From the NCBI GenBank assembly GCA_022072455.1, contig JAJVHY010000031.1, forward strand, positions 1 to 64,000: DNA of 64,000 bases. The letters are read 5' to 3'. This DNA is from Verrucomicrobiia bacterium (lineage in GTDB: Bacteria > Verrucomicrobiota > Verrucomicrobiia > Palsa-1439). Position 1 is the first letter of the stretch. Each line of letters begins with the position of its first letter. Position numbers and translations under genes: made by a program. The notes beneath the pieces are model-generated. The model searched no databases. It was not told the origin of the DNA and saw only the letters and a program-made list of their open reading frames with translations. Positions 10,001-17,824 of this stretch are shown piece by piece.

Positions 10001-11712
10001 CCGTTGGTGGCGTAGCTGAGCAGGCCGCCGCCACCCACATTGTAGGCGTTGCCGGCGGCGCCCACGGCATTGCCCACCGTCAACAACCCAGCCGTGACCA
10101 GCTTGCCGCCGTTGGAAATCGTCACCGAATTATTCTGCGAACCGGCCAGCGCCCCAATGCTGAGTGTCCCGGCACTGTCAACAATTCCGCCCGCATCAAT
10201 CGTCAGTGCATTGCCGGATGCTAAACTGCCGACCGCCGAAACACTCGCAGCACCTTTGATGATCCAACGCGAACTGGTCCCCCGCACCAACGCCCAGTTA
10301 TTACTCGCGGTGGCGCTGGCGCCGATCCACGTGTTCGCCGACTCAATCATCCCGCCATCGGTGATGATCAGGAAGTTGCCGGAGCCAGCGTTCCCAACGT
10401 GGATCCGACTGGTATTGGTAAAAGTCGAACCACTGCCCGTGACAAGCAGGGAGTTGCCAGAGCTGGCGGATCCAACCCCGATGTTCATGATGTCGGAACC
10501 GCCCTGCGAGGCGAGGAACCCACCATTGGAGATGATAAGTTGATTTCCAGAACCGGCTTGGCCGATTTGGTTTTGGCCAGCGGTGATCAATGCTGAGTTG
10601 TTCCCGAGCAAAACGGAATTGCTATTGCCACTGCCAGCTGCTGTATTCCCGCCCAACCGGATCACAGTGGCGAACACCGTGCCGCCATTGGTGATAACCA
10701 ATTGATTCGCGTTGGCGGCAGTGCTCGCGCCGACATTGAGGGTCGAGACATTGGTCACGATGCCGCCGTTAACGACCAGGATATTGCCGGCGGCAGCACC
10801 ATTGCCAATCGAAATCCCCTGCCCGCCAGCCTCCCAAGTCGAGGTGCTGGAGCCGCTGTTGCCTTGGACGAACGCGAGGTTGTTCGATGAACCATCCCCA
10901 ATCGTGGCCACCTGACCACGGGTAAATAACCGCCCCCCGTCGTCCACCAAGAGAGTGTTTCCACCCGAACCGGTCGTACCAACGGTCAGCGAACTCATCG
11001 AAGTCAAAGCGGCGGTGTTCGAAATCATCAGGAAATTGCCGGTGCTGTTCGCGCGACTGCCAATCTGCAGTGTGCTGGAGTTCGAGTACGTCGAACCGCT
11101 GCCACTGAGGACAAGAGTGCCGCGGCCGGTGCTGGTGGAGCCGAGTTTCGTCTGGTTCGCCAAAACGGTACCGTTCGTAACGAAGAACGCTCCGAGTCCC
11201 TGCCCGCCAACAAGTAAGTTTGCACTGGCCGGGGTGTTGGTAACGGCCAGTGTCCCGCCGGCAAGATACACGGTGGCGGTGGTGTTCAGGGCTTGAGCGA
11301 TGACAAAGGCCCCTTGAGCACTGGTGCTGGTGCCGTCGGCATTATTTGTGAGATTCCACGTGAACCCATTGAGGGCGAGAGTGACGATGCCGTCATGCCC
11401 GTTAAAAAAGTTGGTCGCCAACGTCGCGTTCGCGGTGAAGTTGACAGTGTAGGTGGTATCGTTGGTGAACACGGTGGCATCAAGCACCTGATTGCCCGGA
11501 ATGAGGGCCGGCGCCCAATTGGATTGGTCACTGTAGTTACCGGTGCTGGTGGTGTTCGTCCAGATGAGTGTCGCCGCGTGGCTCGGAAGTGCGAGAGCAA
11601 TGAGATTCAAGAGAATGATGGCGCCGAACCTCAAGAGGGCTGGGCGAGTGGCCGGCACCGTTTTCGATAAGTTCCACCAAGAACCACACGCTGTGAATAG
11701 CGGCTTTCTCAT
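7048..11712 (-). CDS. PEP-CTERM sorting-domain surface protein with T5SS/PEP-CTERM repeats
   Basis: This is a 1,554-residue exported protein. I take ATG 11712, which has GGGAG about 10 nt upstream; the track uses a GTG 21 nt earlier. The N-terminus has a long basic n-region, then a hydrophobic LLRFGAIILLNLIALALPSHA-type segment. The body consists of T5SS/PEP-CTERM-associated repeats (LIISNGG, LLVTGSGSTFTN, IGASATASNN). The last 31 residues are a textbook PEP-CTERM signal: IPEPGPLALVGLG, a hydrophobic helix, then RKPNR. In known systems such proteins are processed by exosortase and anchored or secreted with exopolysaccharide. No exosortase is in this window. The middle of the protein is collinear with the neighbouring giant gene, so the pair arose by tandem duplication. 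Surface or matrix function is inferred. Confidence 0.9.
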   Translation of the reverse strand: MRKPLFTACGSWWNLSKTVPATRPALLRFGAIILLNLIALALPSHAATLIWTNTTSTGNYSDQSNWAPALIPGNQVLDATVFTNDTTYTVNFTANATLATNFFNGHDGIVTLALNGFTWNLTNNADGTSTSAQGAFVIAQALNTTATVYLAGGTLAVTNTPASANLLVGGQGLGAFFVTNGTVLANQTKLGSTSTGRGTLVLSGSGSTYSNSSTLQIGSRANSTGNFLMISNTAALTSMSSLTVGTTGSGGNTLLVDDGGRLFTRGQVATIGDGSSNNLAFVQGNSGSSTSTWEAGGQGISIGNGAAAGNILVVNGGIVTNVSTLNVGASTAANANQLVITNGGTVFATVIRLGGNTAAGSGNSNSVLLGNNSALITAGQNQIGQAGSGNQLIISNGGFLASQGGSDIMNIGVGSASSGNSLLVTGSGSTFTNTSRIHVGNAGSGNFLIITDGGMIESANTWIGASATASNNWALVRGTSSRWIIKGAASVSAVGSLASGNALTIDAGGIVDSAGTLSIGALAGSQNNSVTISNGGKLVTAGLLTVGNAVGAAGNAYNVGGGGLLSYATNGLTIVGAAGGGFNTMTVTNADVQSAGLLIGSGSSNNLVTVQDGVIWTLLGQLSFGAGTGNVLRVNSATSVVQAGGLGLFGNGLTYTMTNNVLSSTGANVMNARVSWVGGSITLAGLGNNSLTLSNQLYTASGASFVGNGASNNMMTVLADTVWNGGGQNLTVGNNAANGNVLTVAGGQLTNFGLVAVGVGGGSVNTMTLTNAKVQSGGLTIGNNATQNIVTVLADTVWDGGAGRLIIGTNNATLAPAGNLLIINGGTMTNFSEGIVGALGALSGNRLVVSNGGLLVNSGLLTIGRYWTQNSMWIASSGTVQSATGVVGGPFTAFANSTTVTDTGSTWRVTGGLTVGPGSNQGGQHQLIVSNGAMVISGSGAIATGAGTKTNRIIITGSGSTWTNGGNLNIGSGSDTVSNEVLVSQGGTVVSIGLLEVSRGSSANNNGLVVTDPGSTLTNTGEIRLYNAKSYLVVSNGAKVFQLGNSSTLTIGSNDRGSLLWITSSGMVVSAYAKFGVSSGNSPGNSTGIVTGVGSVWSNSFDIDFNGGVSHALIVSNGGQVVIGGGLNIKSSQRMIITSSGVVASATAYLGSGSQVTIADPGSIWINASILNVGTTTGVAANNQVIISNGASLFNGGAFNVGATVNASNNSVRVLDGGLLEANTLSVGYAAGNTISNRSGIFQFTTAAPGVSAAGVAIDTGIISFRAVTNANVWGNWAGTRGTQLTNMSFAGANAFRLNGASNRLDAVGGVDQSYTFNTGFGATNYTRLEMINGQTAYRNGNVNIGSGGSFLASNTLATITGSFTNIGAADIVDATVDFQTALHVGGTLTLRNGFVAGPGSKTVAGNLRGNGSVVGDMTIGGNVSPGFSLGTLVFSNNLSLTGTYIAELDGTSTGGADQLVVAGTLTLSGATLNLSELESADDDAYVLVTYGNLAGDQIFTTVLGLPTGYHLDYNYNSLNQIAVVIPEPGPLALVGLGLLALVGVSQWLRKPNR

Positions 11713-11765
11713 AAGCAACTGTCTCCCAACCACAAAATCCTGCCAGACGCTCCCATGTCGAGTCG

Positions 11766-11806
11766 TCTGTAACAGCGTATTTACAGAAACCGCAGCGACT
11801 TGTCAA
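11766..11806 (-). promoter_or_regulatory. sigma70-like promoter with palindromic operator over the -10
   Basis: TTGACA (11806-11801), a 17-nt spacer and TAAATA (11783-11778) on the minus strand precede the PEP-CTERM gene. The palindrome CTGTAAATACGCTGTTACAG (arms TCTGTAA/TTACAGA, 8-nt centre, 11766-11787) covers the -10 box and start-site region, as expected for a repressor operator. A very similar palindrome is at the pseudopilin promoter (25191-25210). Confidence 0.6.
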
Positions 11807-11815
11807 TCGTTCTAC

Positions 11816-13234
11816 TTACCAGACTCCTTGCGGAAGTTTTGCCGCAACTTCCGGTAACTGGCTCCGCGAAAAAACCGGAGTCACAATTCCGGCTTTGAGC
11901 TGTCGTTCGTAATCTTGAATGACCTTGAGCGCCACACCCGAAAGCAGCAAAATCGCCACGAGGTTGATGATCGCCATCAAGGCCTGGCTCAAGTCGCCCA
12001 AGCTCCACACGAACGGGACCGAACTTACCGCACCGAAATACACCATCGCCAATACCAGCAACCGAAAAACGCCGATCAGCAACTTGTTTCCCTTCAAGAA
12101 GTCCACATTGACCTCAGCGTAGGCGTAATTGCCGAGAACCGATGAGAAAGCAAAAAAGAAGACCGCCAAAACGAGGAAATGTTTTCCCCAGCTACCGACG
12201 TGTGTCTGCATGGCCGCTTGGACGAGAGCCACTCCGGCCAGCGGGCCGCCGGCCACAAAGTCGCCCGAGAGGAGAATCAACAAGGCGGTACAGGTACAGA
12301 CCACCATGGTATCGACAAAGACACCAAACATCTGGAGGATCCCTTGTGTTGCCGGGTGCGTGGCGGCGGCGGTGGCGGCCGCATTTGGGGCCGACCCCAT
12401 GCCGGCTTCATTCGAAAACAGGCCCCGTTTCACGCCAAGTGTCATCGCCTGCGCGAGTGAATATCCAAGAAACCCAGCCGTTGCCGGGCCGAAGCCGAAC
12501 GCACTCTTGCAAATCAGCACCAGGATGCCGGGCACTGCGCGGAAATTGGCAGCGACCGCATATAACGCCAATCCCAAGTAGAACAGCGCCATCAGCGGCA
12601 CCATGAATTCCGTCACCACCGCCACCGAGCGGATCCCTCCGAAAATTATCAGCGCCGTCAGCACCACCAGACCAATCCCCACAGTTGCCGGCGCGATGCC
12701 GTAGGCCTCGTGGAGGGCGGCCGCAATGGAATTGGCTTGGATCGCATTGAAGACAAATCCGAACGCGAGCAACAACGCGAGCGCGAAGAGTACTCCCAGC
12801 CACCGTTGCCGGAGGCCGAGTTGGATGTAGTAGGCCGGCCCGCCGCGAAATGTGGCGTCGCCGTGCGGAACTTTGAAAATTTGTGCCAAGGTGCTTTCGA
12901 CTAGGGCACTGGCCATCCCCAACAGGGCGGTCATCCACATCCAAAACACGGCCCCGGGGCCGCCCAAAGAAATCGCCATGGCCACTCCGACAATGTTACC
13001 GGTGCCGACTCGGCTCGCCATGCCGGTGGCGAAGGCTTGGAACGGCGTGATGTCCCCAGCTGCCCCATGGCGCAATCCCCGCGTCATTTCGGTCCAGCCG
13101 CGGCCGAAGAGTCGCAACTGGATCACGCCGGTGCGAATCGTGAAGAACGCCCCCGTGCCCAGCAGCAGATAGATGAGCAGTTGCCCCCACAACACGTCGT
13201 TGGCCGAGTCAATGAATGCTTGAATTTGTTCCAT
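11816..13234 (-). CDS. AGCS family sodium:alanine (amino acid) symporter
   Basis: This 472-residue polytopic membrane protein imports alanine/glycine-type amino acids with sodium, by family knowledge. The start is ATG 13234 (MEQIQAFIDSAND); the extra 53 residues in the track read through the upstream gene and are not protein-like. Family hallmarks include GTGAFFTIRTG near the N-terminus, SRVGTGNIVGVA, and NEAGMGSAPNAAATA followed by HPATQGILQMFGVFVDT. About ten hydrophobic helices are visible. It is last in a nine-gene run of secreted peptidases and glycosidases, with a 4-nt gap from the CBM9-like gene, which suggests it takes up the amino acids they release. The precise substrate is unknown. 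Confidence 0.92.
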   Translation of the reverse strand: MEQIQAFIDSANDVLWGQLLIYLLLGTGAFFTIRTGVIQLRLFGRGWTEMTRGLRHGAAGDITPFQAFATGMASRVGTGNIVGVAMAISLGGPGAVFWMWMTALLGMASALVESTLAQIFKVPHGDATFRGGPAYYIQLGLRQRWLGVLFALALLLAFGFVFNAIQANSIAAALHEAYGIAPATVGIGLVVLTALIIFGGIRSVAVVTEFMVPLMALFYLGLALYAVAANFRAVPGILVLICKSAFGFGPATAGFLGYSLAQAMTLGVKRGLFSNEAGMGSAPNAAATAAATHPATQGILQMFGVFVDTMVVCTCTALLILLSGDFVAGGPLAGVALVQAAMQTHVGSWGKHFLVLAVFFFAFSSVLGNYAYAEVNVDFLKGNKLLIGVFRLLVLAMVYFGAVSSVPFVWSLGDLSQALMAIINLVAILLLSGVALKVIQDYERQLKAGIVTPVFSRSQLPEVAAKLPQGVW

Positions 13235-13238
13235 GCTG

Positions 13239-14261
13239 TTATTCCCGCCGGTTGGCGAAGCTCTTGTCCAACAAATACTCCCTGCGCAATTCCGACACCC
13301 GATACTCGAACTCCATCCAGTCGTGCAGGCGACCTTCCGACTTTTGAATGGTCGCGCCATTCCACTCCGCCGGGTCGCCCAGCGATTTGCCAAACTCAGT
13401 TTCGCTGTCGCTCACCGGCTTGAGGGCCTTGTTATAGAACTCCAAGTCGCCCAACTTCTCGTCGCTCCAGTGGTTGACTTCCTTGCGCGCGGTGCGCTGA
13501 AAGTGGAGCCACGCGGCGCGCAGGATTCTAAGCTGAATAGCTTCCGCGACGATGCGCGTGGGCTTCTCAAACTGAACCAGACCGAAGTTGCCGGTATCGT
13601 GGACGGTCCCGCCCCAAGTCACGGGTGGTTTCCAACGAATGACCGTGAATCGCCACTGCTCCTCATTCAGCGGGAGCCGGTCGTAAAGTGCCTCCCAGGG
13701 AATAAACATGAATGTGCCAACGCCGCCCTGAATTGGCAGTGACTCGACTTTTGCGTAATTCTTGAGCGACCGATAATGGCGATGCGGCATTCCCCAATCG
13801 ATCCATTTGACGGTCTGGGCAAGTTGACCAATCATGACTTGATAATAGGGCACTTCCTTCAGCCCGGGCGTGAAGAACAATTCCAGCGAAATGTCCTTGC
13901 CCTGATCTTGGAGTTTCTGAATCTCTGGATCGTTGCTCTGAATGTAGACGTACCAACCGCGCTCGTCGTACACCATAAAGAACGCAGTGTCGGCACCCGT
14001 GGCGCTAGTCGTCGCGGCGTAGGTATCACGCAATACGGAGGCATCGAGAATCAGTCCCTTTGCAGCCTCACTGTTATAGGGAACAAAGCGCGACTCCCGC
14101 CCCTTGCCCGATTTCACCATCTCGGATTGAACCCAAGCGCTCACCCCGTAAGGCGGATTCTCCAGATACGGACACTTGTAGTTCTTCGCCGCATCCAACT
14201 CACCGGCTGTTACTCCGACCGCACCGAGAACCCCCAATAAGACAAATCGCAAAACATTCAT
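13239..14261 (-). CDS. secreted CBM9/DOMON-like carbohydrate-binding protein
   Basis: This 340-residue protein starts with a signal peptide (MNVLRFVLLGVLGAVGVTAGE). The central part looks like a family 9 carbohydrate-binding (DOMON-like) beta-sandwich: an aromatic-rich stretch DERGWYVYIQSNDPEIQ, then LELFFTPG and WRFTVIRWKPPVTWGG ending in GNFGLVQFE. Such domains bind sugar chain ends or sit in secreted oxidoreductases and glycosidases. The C-terminal ~90 residues are charged and helical and I do not recognise them. It sits 3 nt downstream of the GH123-like gene and 4 nt upstream of the symporter, clearly one transcript. A glycan-binding accessory role is inferred. Confidence 0.72.
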   Translation of the reverse strand: MNVLRFVLLGVLGAVGVTAGELDAAKNYKCPYLENPPYGVSAWVQSEMVKSGKGRESRFVPYNSEAAKGLILDASVLRDTYAATTSATGADTAFFMVYDERGWYVYIQSNDPEIQKLQDQGKDISLELFFTPGLKEVPYYQVMIGQLAQTVKWIDWGMPHRHYRSLKNYAKVESLPIQGGVGTFMFIPWEALYDRLPLNEEQWRFTVIRWKPPVTWGGTVHDTGNFGLVQFEKPTRIVAEAIQLRILRAAWLHFQRTARKEVNHWSDEKLGDLEFYNKALKPVSDSETEFGKSLGDPAEWNGATIQKSEGRLHDWMEFEYRVSELRREYLLDKSFANRRE

Positions 14262-14264
14262 CGT

Positions 14265-16031
14265 CTAGTTCTCCATCGCAGTCTGGATTTTGCTGATGTA
14301 CTCGATCATCTCCAACCGAACGGCATTCAGGTCGGCGGTCCGTTCGTCCAACAGTTCCAACCACATCAATGCTTTCTTCGCAGCAAAGACGGCCTGCCAT
14401 TTTCCACTCGCGATGGCCTGGGCGGCATCCTGTTTCAACTTGGTCGCGTAACGCCCATCATCGATCCCTTCCCGGAACCCTTCCCACGCCAGCGTATCGA
14501 TCATCCCGTTCGCCGTCGGATACACCAGGTTCATCCTCCGGAATTGGTCGCCCAGAAAATCATTCCACACGTTCGCCTTTTGCTTTTGGTAGAGAGTCGG
14601 ATGAAGCGCACTGAAGTACAGGTAGTTAAATGACCCATCGTAGTTGGCCTTGTACCGCGCCAACCCCTCCCACCGGCGAAATACGTCGGGATTCTCCGGC
14701 CCGGTATGTGGTCCGGCATAACTGGCTACCTTCGCCCCCACCGAATGCCACGTCGCAGCAATCTCCCGATCCGGCCAACCACCATGATCGGCGTAGTCAA
14801 TGCAGTAACCGGCCAGGTCAAAGTGCCGGCCCTTGGCGGTCGTCGCCCAGAGTTTGAGCCCTTTTTCCCCGACATACTCAGCCAACTCCCGCAGCACCTT
14901 GACGCGATCGGTATTCGCCTCGTCCCAAGTCGCCAGATAGATGTCGTGATGGCCCACCGCTTCGGTCAACGTCTTGACCAAGTCATCGATCCGGGACTTG
15001 AAGAGATCCATTTTGTTCTCCTCGCTCCCGCCCCAGTATGCCCAACCGCGTGAGATCAGCGGCTTCATCACGAACCCGGCTTTGGTCATCAGCTCCAACT
15101 CGCGCTTCAAATCGGCGATCGCCTTGTCGCGGTCGCGCTTGTTTACCAGTGTGAGATCCGACCGGCAGTTGAGGACATTGTGGTCGAGTAAGTTTTTATA
15201 GATGGCGACCTGTTGCTTCTCCGCCGCTTCAACCGGCATCCCCAACGCATCACACATCCCGAGAATGCCCGTCCCCATGAGTGTCACCAAATACTCCGCA
15301 TTCACGTCATAGTAAGTCCGTGGCAGGGGCAACTGGAAGGGAAGCACCTTCAGCAGAATCTCGATCTGGCCAGCGGCCTTCCCGTTGGCAATCAAATTGA
15401 TCGTGCCAACATAGTTCCCGGTCTTAACACCTTCCGGAACCTTGATGGTGACCCAGAACTGCTTATTCTCTCCCTTCGTCAATCGCACCGGTAAGAGTGT
15501 CTTACTATCCGCGACTGATTCCGTCAGGTAGTTAAAAGCCTCAGTCGCCTTCTCCTTCGGATAGCTGATCCACCGATACTCATTTCCGACGCGGAGGTAA
15601 TTCTCCCGTTTGTCATTGTCGACTTTAATCAGTGTTTCATCATTCAACAGCAGTTCTGGGACAAGCTCGCGCCGGTTGTTGTCCGCAAAATAGCTATACC
15701 ACGCCGTCCCGCCCTGGTACCAACACTTGACCACCTTGATGTCGACGTTCGACGCAGCAATCTCACCGACGCTGCTGACCAGTGCTGAGCTTTTTAACTC
15801 GAACTTCGCAACATCGACGCGGGGTGACACCACAAACGAAGCCGGCTCGAACTCACCCTGCGCCGCCACAACCCGGAGCCTGGCCCCGAGGCGCGCATCG
15901 CTCGGAAGGCGGTTCGGCAGGCGCGGGATCGAACTCAGCGCCGCCACCTCATAACAGTCGAAGTCGGCGCAAGCTCCTAGTCGGGAGGAAGCGAGCAAAA
16001 CCGCGAGCGCGAGGATCAATGGCTTCATCAT
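14265..16031 (-). CDS. GH123/DUF4091-like secreted glycoside hydrolase
   Basis: The real start is ATG 16031 (MMKPLILALAVLLASS, signal peptide), overlapping the upstream stop as ATGA; the 64 residues before it in the track are read-through. The protein has 588 residues. An N-terminal beta-sandwich (~30-240) precedes a TIM-barrel-like region. The C-terminus has the DUF4091/GH123 signature GMIDTLAWEGFREGIDDGRY. A YLATWDEAN segment around residue 368 supplies the adjacent Asp-Glu pair used for substrate-assisted catalysis in GH123 beta-N-acetylgalactosaminidases. Related DUF4091 proteins have other or unknown specificities, so the GalNAc assignment is tentative. The operon context with peptidases fits glycoprotein breakdown. 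Confidence 0.8.
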   Translation of the reverse strand: MMKPLILALAVLLASSRLGACADFDCYEVAALSSIPRLPNRLPSDARLGARLRVVAAQGEFEPASFVVSPRVDVAKFELKSSALVSSVGEIAASNVDIKVVKCWYQGGTAWYSYFADNNRRELVPELLLNDETLIKVDNDKRENYLRVGNEYRWISYPKEKATEAFNYLTESVADSKTLLPVRLTKGENKQFWVTIKVPEGVKTGNYVGTINLIANGKAAGQIEILLKVLPFQLPLPRTYYDVNAEYLVTLMGTGILGMCDALGMPVEAAEKQQVAIYKNLLDHNVLNCRSDLTLVNKRDRDKAIADLKRELELMTKAGFVMKPLISRGWAYWGGSEENKMDLFKSRIDDLVKTLTEAVGHHDIYLATWDEANTDRVKVLRELAEYVGEKGLKLWATTAKGRHFDLAGYCIDYADHGGWPDREIAATWHSVGAKVASYAGPHTGPENPDVFRRWEGLARYKANYDGSFNYLYFSALHPTLYQKQKANVWNDFLGDQFRRMNLVYPTANGMIDTLAWEGFREGIDDGRYATKLKQDAAQAIASGKWQAVFAAKKALMWLELLDERTADLNAVRLEMIEYISKIQTAMEN

Positions 16032-17824
16032 GGCTGGACCGGTTTCTTCCGCTTCAGGCCGGGGCCGGTTTCGTTGAGCTGGCCGCTCCCGCCTTCGATT
16101 TTGACAGACACCTCTGGCCCCTCGGCTTCGTATAGGATCGAACTCTCGCTCAGCCGGCAATTCACGAGGTGTATCATCCGGGTGTCCTTGCCGGCGATGA
16201 ACTGGGCGGCGCGGATTGTGCAATTCGAGAAATTGAAATAGGTGCCGGTGATTTCGTCGACATTCAGCATTGTCTCGTTCTCCAGCTTGAGCGGCGGGGT
16301 GCTGACCGTCTGTCCCGGCTTACGAAGCAGTCCGTCAGCCACCGCTTTCGTGTCGAAGACAATCGCGAGTTTGCAGTTCTCGTAACGGTTGTCGTGAATC
16401 CGGGCGATGCCGGTGCGGGTCATGTAGATCACTTTCCCGCCGGTGAAACGGTTGTTGCGGAAGACGTAGTTGTGCGGCCGGCCCCACAACACCACCGACT
16501 TCTCGAACTCGTTGTCCTCGAAAATCAATTCACTTCCGGCGCACACGACCAAGTCGCCGTTCCGGTTTCCCCGAAACTTATTGCGGCGGAAGACCACGTC
16601 CTGCATCGCCTCCGCGCCATCCTCGAAATCTACTCCGTACGCGGGGTTCGTCCCACCGTTTTCGTCAAACCGGTTCTCCTCGATGAGCCACCGCTGGCCG
16701 CCACAATAGGCCAAGCCCAACCGCCGGTTTTGGGCCAGAATGTTGTGGTGGAAATGGACATCCGTCGGCGGCCGGAAATTCGTGATGCGGGCGATCCACT
16801 CACCCTTGGTGGCGCCGGCATGTGCCGGTTCAGCGGAGACTGCGGGCTGGTTAAACTCCAAGTGCATCCATTTTGCGCCAACAGGGATGGTGACCTTCCG
16901 GTATTGGAGGCATTTCTGTCGACTGACAAAGTTCATCTCGGCGTCGAAAAAATAGGCTTGGTAGACCCGGCCTTTGATGAAGGGATACCCCATATAGCCG
17001 GCCATATAGCCGAATTCAAACTGCCCTTCGCACGTGGTCAGGTCGTAGGGTTTGATCGTGCGAATCTTCTCCGCGTTGGCGATTTTCGTTCCCTGTTCGG
17101 TGAACGCCCCCGACTCCAAGTCCTTCGCGTACATCGAATACTTGATCCGGGCGAGCAATTCGGGCCGGGTGCGGGTCCCGCTGACGCCCGTGCTGGCGCC
17201 ATCGCCCGTCATATTGGACGCCGTCACGTGATCCACCTCCACGTTTCGCCCGCTGATAAAACGGATCCCCGTGCCCCACTCGTGCGTTCCTTTGACGGTC
17301 GTGTAGTCATGAACATCCCGGTCGCCCTTGAGTTTCCCATTTGTCAGCCGGACGTTTTCCGCCCCATCCACAATTTCCACGACCGAATAACGCATCAACC
17401 CATTCGAGTTGATCTGCAACGTCGCGCCGTTCAGATCAATAACAGTGTTCTTGTGGTCAATGACTACCGGGTTCGTTTCGCAGATGAGATAGGTGCCTTG
17501 GGGGAACACGATCCGGTCCGCCCCCACTGCTTTCGCCTCCTGCAACGCGCGATTGATGCCGGTCGCCGTCTCCACGGGCGCGGTGGCGTTGTTGCGGATG
17601 CCGAATTTCTTCAGATCAATCTTGTAGACGTGCTTGAACTTCGTCAGGTCCGCAGTTGGTTTGGGCGTTGCCGTGAGGGTGATCTCGGGAATTATCTGTT
17701 CCCCTCCGGCCTCGTCGCCGCGGAGTTGATCACCGGCGGCTTCGGCCGGCATCCAATCGAATGTTTCCGCGCGAAGCATCGTGGCGAGACCAAGAATAAT
17801 GACGACGATTTTGAGGAGGTTCAT
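16028..17824 (-). CDS. secreted right-handed parallel beta-helix (pectate-lyase-like) protein
   Basis: This 598-residue protein has a clear signal peptide (MNLLKIVVIILGLATMLRA). After residue ~70 it shows the pectate-lyase-superfamily entry KKFGIRNNATAPVETATGINRAL and then VFPQGTYLI. Many beta-helix rungs follow (ENVRLTNGKLKG, NVEVDHVTASNMTGDG, DVVFRRNKFRGN, LIFEDNEFE, YVFRNNRFTGG). Such folds act as polysaccharide lyases, glycosidases or epimerases; no specific catalytic set is identifiable. It overlaps the genes on both sides by 4 nt (ATGA), so translation is coupled. A glycan-processing role is inferred from fold and context. Confidence 0.8.
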   Translation of the reverse strand: MNLLKIVVIILGLATMLRAETFDWMPAEAAGDQLRGDEAGGEQIIPEITLTATPKPTADLTKFKHVYKIDLKKFGIRNNATAPVETATGINRALQEAKAVGADRIVFPQGTYLICETNPVVIDHKNTVIDLNGATLQINSNGLMRYSVVEIVDGAENVRLTNGKLKGDRDVHDYTTVKGTHEWGTGIRFISGRNVEVDHVTASNMTGDGASTGVSGTRTRPELLARIKYSMYAKDLESGAFTEQGTKIANAEKIRTIKPYDLTTCEGQFEFGYMAGYMGYPFIKGRVYQAYFFDAEMNFVSRQKCLQYRKVTIPVGAKWMHLEFNQPAVSAEPAHAGATKGEWIARITNFRPPTDVHFHHNILAQNRRLGLAYCGGQRWLIEENRFDENGGTNPAYGVDFEDGAEAMQDVVFRRNKFRGNRNGDLVVCAGSELIFEDNEFEKSVVLWGRPHNYVFRNNRFTGGKVIYMTRTGIARIHDNRYENCKLAIVFDTKAVADGLLRKPGQTVSTPPLKLENETMLNVDEITGTYFNFSNCTIRAAQFIAGKDTRMIHLVNCRLSESSILYEAEGPEVSVKIEGGSGQLNETGPGLKRKKPVQP

